Of a stretch of 64,000 nucleotides of DNA, positions 62,158 through 64,000 are shown piece after piece. How positions within the stretch are numbered: the stretch's first letter is position 1; every line of letters begins with the position of its first letter. The position numbers and the translations under genes were made by a program. This stretch comes from Cyclaneusma minus (taxonomy: Eukaryota > Ascomycota > Leotiomycetes > Marthamycetales > Marthamycetaceae). The stretch is taken from assembly GCA_037179335.1 (NCBI GenBank), contig JAKZHN010000009.1, forward strand, positions 248,001 to 312,000, given 5' to 3'. The notes below the pieces were generated by a model. It saw nothing but the letters and a program-made list of their open reading frames with translations. It ran no database searches and was not told where the DNA came from.

Positions 62158-63327
62158 TTGACATCGACAGATTCAGCCACGAAGTCGTCCAAGATGGAGT
62201 CACACAATCCTAGCATCATTTTCATGGAGAAGCTACCAGCCGAGATCCGTTCTAGGATCTGGGCCCTGTGCCTGACACCCTGCCGTCAAGAGACGCTTGG
62301 TTCGCCAAACAGCGCCGACGAGGACAGCGCCGACGAGGATAGCACGGATGAGTACAGCATTTCTGATGAAGACAGCACCGATGACGATAGTTACATCGCC
62401 GACACGAGAAAACGAGGTCTACACGCCGATGGAGACCGGAAGGGCTGCATTGTCGCAGAAGGTAGCAGGCCAGTCAACTTCAACTTCAACTGCGAGCCCA
62501 CGGACCGATTTGCAGACAAACCCGGCCTTATTCCCCGTACCAGGCTCCCTGCTATTTTCCATCTCAACAGAGAGAGTCGATTCGAAGCATTTCGCTCGTT
62601 GGTTGAGACTGGACACTATCTTTACTTCATCGACTGGATTGACGAGGAGCCTAGAAACACTATCAAATACTTCAAGCCAGTCTTTGACGAGAGTATCCGA
62701 TGTGGTGGTCCAGGACGCGGTGCCCTGCTTTCCACGGCACAGCTTGCCATGCAAAAACATGGAAGAGCGGATGATGAGACAGTCAAGAAACTCATGACAC
62801 TACTTTGCGGGAGCGACGCCACATGGACTTTCTTCAACTTCGATGTCGATAGTCTTCACATCTGTAACATAGAAAGTACGGGTTTCGCTGGTTATAGTCT
62901 GTTGGTCGAATACTATCTCGACAGGATCAACATGGATGATGCTAAATGCATGCTTCTGGGGGAGCTCCTGTACTCGGTGGAGGACTACATCCTGTATCGT
63001 TCGTTCTCGGCTGATAAATGCACGCTTCTGGGGGAGCTCCTGTACTCGGTGGAGGACTACATCCTGTATCGTTCGTTCTCAGCTGACTTGAGGGACATAT
63101 ATGATATTTGTAAATTCTGCCCTCCTAGTCTTTCGTGGCTACAATCGCTGACAAAGTTAAGGATCCTTACGTCTGGTGGTAGGAAGGCCTTGAGTTGCGG
63201 CACTACTCTGAAGAATACTACCCAGCTCAACACCCAGTCTCGGATGTCAATCATCCACCCCGACGGTCAAGCCCACTCCTCGTTCCTACTCTCGTCCTAT
63301 GGTGCCACTGTTGGTACAGTGGGTTGA
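62158..63327 (+). CDS. 2EXR domain-containing protein with internal tandem duplication
   Basis: Predicted protein of 389 residues in a single exon. The 2EXR motif is split in the family manner: FMEKLPAEIRSRIWALCL at about residues 22-39 and LPAIFHLNRESRFEAFRSL at about 129-147. Between them sits an acidic insert of repeated SADED/STDE-type units. A 72-bp segment is duplicated in tandem (62944-63015 and 63016-63087, about three differences), giving two copies of a 24-residue block containing LLGELLYSVEDYILY. Such proteins are abundant and lineage-specific in ascomycetes; their role is unknown. The upstream Met at 62158 is used; Met at residue 13 is an alternative. The last 60 residues are low in conserved features. 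Confidence 0.7.
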   Translation: MTSTDSATKSSKMESHNPSIIFMEKLPAEIRSRIWALCLTPCRQETLGSPNSADEDSADEDSTDEYSISDEDSTDDDSYIADTRKRGLHADGDRKGCIVAEGSRPVNFNFNCEPTDRFADKPGLIPRTRLPAIFHLNRESRFEAFRSLVETGHYLYFIDWIDEEPRNTIKYFKPVFDESIRCGGPGRGALLSTAQLAMQKHGRADDETVKKLMTLLCGSDATWTFFNFDVDSLHICNIESTGFAGYSLLVEYYLDRINMDDAKCMLLGELLYSVEDYILYRSFSADKCTLLGELLYSVEDYILYRSFSADLRDIYDICKFCPPSLSWLQSLTKLRILTSGGRKALSCGTTLKNTTQLNTQSRMSIIHPDGQAHSSFLLSSYGATVGTVG

Positions 63328-64000
63328 AGGATATCTGAATGGGGTTTAGAGTCCAGAGAATTCACAATATCCGAAATTATCAAGTGAATGAAATAATTTG
63401 AGGTGATATGAAGCATCTCAAGTGACCCCAAAAGTTTCAATAACCAAAGTCACAAAGTGACGAGGAATGTTCCAACTAATTCGGATCATATCGAGTTCTA
63501 GATTGGAAATATCACCAGCCGCTGATCCTAGGCCGCAGACCTTTTTCATGTCACTGTATCTCCTCTTGCTGCCCGATCATAACTCTCTTCCACAGATTGC
63601 GAGAACAATATGAAATGGATAATCACCAGCATATCAAGCAGACCATAGCGCCTATGAGTAAGTTTTACCTCCGTCCTTCCAAATTTGATAGCAGCTTCTC
63701 GGGATGCTATCGCAATGATACAGTAATAATACAAGAACTCGCACGCTAATTCTACTCACGGTCACGGAATGAGTCTCTGGGAGCTAATAGCATGAAAGTA
63801 CCGCCGAGTTTGCTTTCATCCTTGGGAAGATATCACGTGTATCAAAGGCTTGTAATCGAGGACCAGGATCATGGATAAGCGGGAGGGAGGCTGAAGGTTT
63901 TGGTCAATACTCGCAGGTTCTCGTTATCGAGCAGCTTGTGTACCCAGCTAGGTGTCAGTAGATGATCTCGTTAGCAATCTGGATGATCTTGAAAGGTTCG
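63328..64000. other. right edge, no gene recognised
   Basis: AT-rich. A short minus-strand frame at 63546-63734 is not convincing. A gene starting beyond the edge cannot be excluded. Confidence 0.35.

Noticed and set aside
1..64000. CRISPR arrays, operons, bacterial regulatory signals
   Set aside because: The window is clearly eukaryotic (introns, Mediator, chromatin genes). The repeat arrays lack the short identical repeats and unique spacers of CRISPR.

Overview
The window comes from a filamentous ascomycete (Pezizomycotina). The evidence is many short introns (45-90 bp) with GTANGT donors and CTAAC/CTAAT branch sites, a fungal NACHT-ankyrin receptor, a fungal CorA-like membrane protein, Med16, Rsc7, a Sck1/SchA-type kinase and an Hst4-type sirtuin, plus AT-rich decayed islands typical of RIP-affected fungal genomes. 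Leotiomycetes is a reasonable guess, but the sequence alone does not prove it.

Layout. 1-7.7 kb: gene-poor, nothing recognised. 7.7-17 kb: accessory block with a minus-strand CorA-like two-helix membrane protein, a divergently placed PNP-NACHT-ankyrin (NLR-type) receptor whose reading frame is broken inside NACHT, and a decayed alpha/beta-hydrolase. 17.4-21.4 kb: a 1237-residue protein with a serine/threonine-kinase domain and a long coiled-coil and proline-rich tail (minus). 22.5-35.1 kb: conserved housekeeping block with Med16 (-), Hst4-like sirtuin (+), Apq12-like nuclear-envelope protein (+), GPN3 GTPase (-) and S-adenosylmethionine synthetase (+). 35.9-44.4 kb: a tandem array of about 23 diverged units of roughly 370 bp with no conserved reading frame. 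Each unit carries a TATA box on the minus strand, often followed at about 25-33 nt by a CAAGCTC-like element. 45.0-45.1 kb: an intron-containing tRNA gene (-). 45.7-53.9 kb: Rsc7 (-) and the AGC kinase Sck1 (+). 55.2-56.4 kb: a second, three-unit TATA array on the plus strand with exactly repeated geometry. 56.4-60 kb: transposon graveyard, including a 1.38-kb AT-rich insertion bounded by a 13-bp direct repeat and a nested palindrome. 60.5-63.4 kb: two 2EXR-type fungal proteins.

How the genes fit together. The core genes serve transcription and chromatin (Med16, Rsc7, sirtuin), RNA polymerase assembly (GPN3), methyl-donor supply (SAM synthetase), nutrient signalling (Sck1) and nuclear-envelope function (Apq12). 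They do not form a pathway cluster. The accessory left block looks like a fungal innate-recognition locus in decay.

The most unusual structure is the pair of promoter-bearing tandem arrays. They point outward, away from the Rsc7-Sck1 block, and share a TATA-to-downstream-element spacing. They may be arrays of short non-coding transcription units or relics of a very small gene family. Exon boundaries were placed by eye from splice consensus and frame continuity.
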